Shown here: one piece after another, positions 57,830-58,610 of the stretch
How positions within the stretch are numbered: position 1 is the stretch's first letter
How the letters are laid out: the number at the start of each line of letters is the position of its first letter
NCBI GenBank assembly: GCA_051453625.1
Contig: JBOZIK010000001.1
Location: forward strand, 96,719,412 to 96,778,021
Length of the DNA: 58,610 bases
Origin: Welwitschia mirabilis
Lineage: Eukaryota > Gnetophyta > Gnetopsida > Welwitschiales
Direction: 5' to 3'
Notes under the pieces: generated by a model
Database searches by the model: none
What the model was told of the DNA's origin: nothing
What the model saw: only the letters and a program-made list of their open reading frames with translations
Made by a program: the position numbers and the translations under genes

Positions 57830-58610
57830 TGTTGCACTATGAACTTGCATGCATTTAATAAGGTATTTTAAGTTGTTTTGAAGGATATTAGATAGGTTTA
57901 TGTTAGATTTTTATGATAGTGGAGAGCTAAGATGAAAGGTACCAAAACATGCAATCTTCATAACATTTTATAGCATCTAAATCAATTTATAATATTTCCT
58001 ATTTTGAAGTAAATGTCTTGTAAACATTAAGGATAATGCATTACATGGATACTTGTAAAAAGATCTAATAATCCACCTCCTCATTCGGATAACTATACAG
58101 ATGATAGAATAATTAAAGCCAAGGAGGATGTTGACTGAAATTAATTTGGTATATGACATGAAATTCTTATGAGGTAACATCATCCCTCGTATCGTCTGGA
58201 TGACTAGTAGGATAACATTTTGTTATAATGCTTCACTAAACTTTAACTAACTTTTGCCATTTAACTTTATTTCTCTTACACAATTGTTAGGGTTTTGCTC
58301 ATGCCTGTCTGTCTTATTTATTTGTTTACAAGTCTTTTTGTTAATAAGAATCAACTCCACCCTCAACTTTTACTTATCTTTACTTGCACCAAAAATTCTT
58401 ATGATAGGAGATCGAATGGCTAGAGATCCATCTATTGTAGTTATAGAGAGACATATTCCTTGGTGTTGCAATGTGCTTCCTCCATTGAGGTATAGCTGCT
58501 TCATAACATGGATGTTGGTTCAAAACTAATTCAAGAATTATTTTATTTTTTCTTATGCTTATTATGTACATTTTCCTCATATTTTATATTACTTTTGATT
58601 TCATGACAAC
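57830..58610 (+). repeat. Athila-B 3' LTR, cut by window end
   Basis: Matches the 5' LTR from its first base: TGTTGCACTATGAACTTGCA, TATTTCCTATTTTGAAGTAA (about 57990), the motif copies at 58066-58108 and 58178-58217, and GCTAGAGATCCATCTATT (about 58418; 5' LTR about 45433). It shows no gap over the stretch where the 5' LTR has two, so it is the better guide to LTR structure. Confidence 0.85.

Larger units (their letters stand above)
44160..58610 (+). mobile_element. Athila-B: nearly full-length Ty3/gypsy element
   Basis: Plus-strand non-chromovirus gypsy element. It has a 5' LTR (44160-46233), a tRNA-Asp primer site, gag, protease, RT, RNase H, integrase, a 3-kb spacer, an accessory ORF, a purine tract and a 3' LTR (57830 onward) cut by the window end. 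A length over 14 kb including gaps and the late accessory ORF fit the Athila group. It inserted right after the readable Copia-1 sequence; the five bases before it are CACAT, but the matching 3' flank lies outside the window. Ten gaps interrupt it and some joins may mix copies. Confidence 0.85.

Noticed and set aside
44160-58610. Integrated plant pararetrovirus
   Set aside because: LTRs, a tRNA-Asp primer site, integrase and gypsy gag are present and no movement or coat protein signature is seen, so it is an LTR retrotransposon.
1-58610. Host genes, tRNA or rRNA genes
   Set aside because: No exon-like series with splice sites, no cloverleaf-forming tRNA and no rRNA core sequence was recognised. 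The tRNA-like strings found are primer-binding sites.

Overview
The window looks like nuclear heterochromatin of a flowering plant. It is very AT-rich and CpG-poor, carries no recognisable host gene, and is filled with decayed retrotransposons of plant type: Ty1/copia, Ty3/gypsy of the Athila-like lineage with a tRNA-Asp primer site, a chromovirus-like gypsy fragment and L1-type LINEs. No frame longer than about 120 real codons is intact. Most breaks are transitions (TGG to TAG, CAA/CAG to TAA/TAG, active-site GAY to AAY), as expected of old, methylated, silenced DNA. The species cannot be named from the sequence.

Layout. 1-2450: a copia gag/protease/pre-integrase remnant, a 581-bp tandem duplication spanning its junction with a promoter-bearing element, and the start of an unknown transposon ORF. 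2890-3735: copia LTR sequence split by a gap. 3736-9340: mostly featureless, with a possible minus-strand copia gag remnant and compound (AT)n(GA)n microsatellites. 9340-22500: an L1 LINE on the plus strand, cut between its endonuclease and reverse transcriptase by an Athila-like element on the minus strand (Athila-C, about 11680-19210). 22535-29475: a 3'-truncated Athila-like element on the minus strand (Athila-A). 29476-44155: two same-strand copia copies. The second (Copia-1) is split inside its reverse transcriptase by an LTR element (D, 36082-43207). D in turn holds a hierarchical minisatellite (37028-39010), a chromovirus-like LTR end, primer site, gag and protease, and a LINE fragment on the minus strand. 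44160-58610: a nearly complete Athila-like element on the plus strand (Athila-B), with 5' LTR, primer site, gag-protease-RT-RNase H-integrase, a long spacer, an accessory ORF, a purine tract and a 3' LTR cut by the window end.

The elements form a nested stack: gypsy in LINE, LTR element in copia, chromovirus fragment and LINE inside that, gypsy in copia. Athila-A and Athila-B are the same family in opposite orientation. They share an unusual, repeatedly used quasi-palindromic motif in LTR, leader and 3' spacer.

Caution on the assembly: 28 runs of N occur, and at least 15 are flanked by the same sequence on both sides. Many apparent duplications next to gaps are therefore probably unmerged contig ends, and some joins may combine different copies of one family. 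The features I consider most worth following are the minisatellite at 37-39 kb, the recurring motif in the Athila-like family and the accessory ORF at 56-57 kb.
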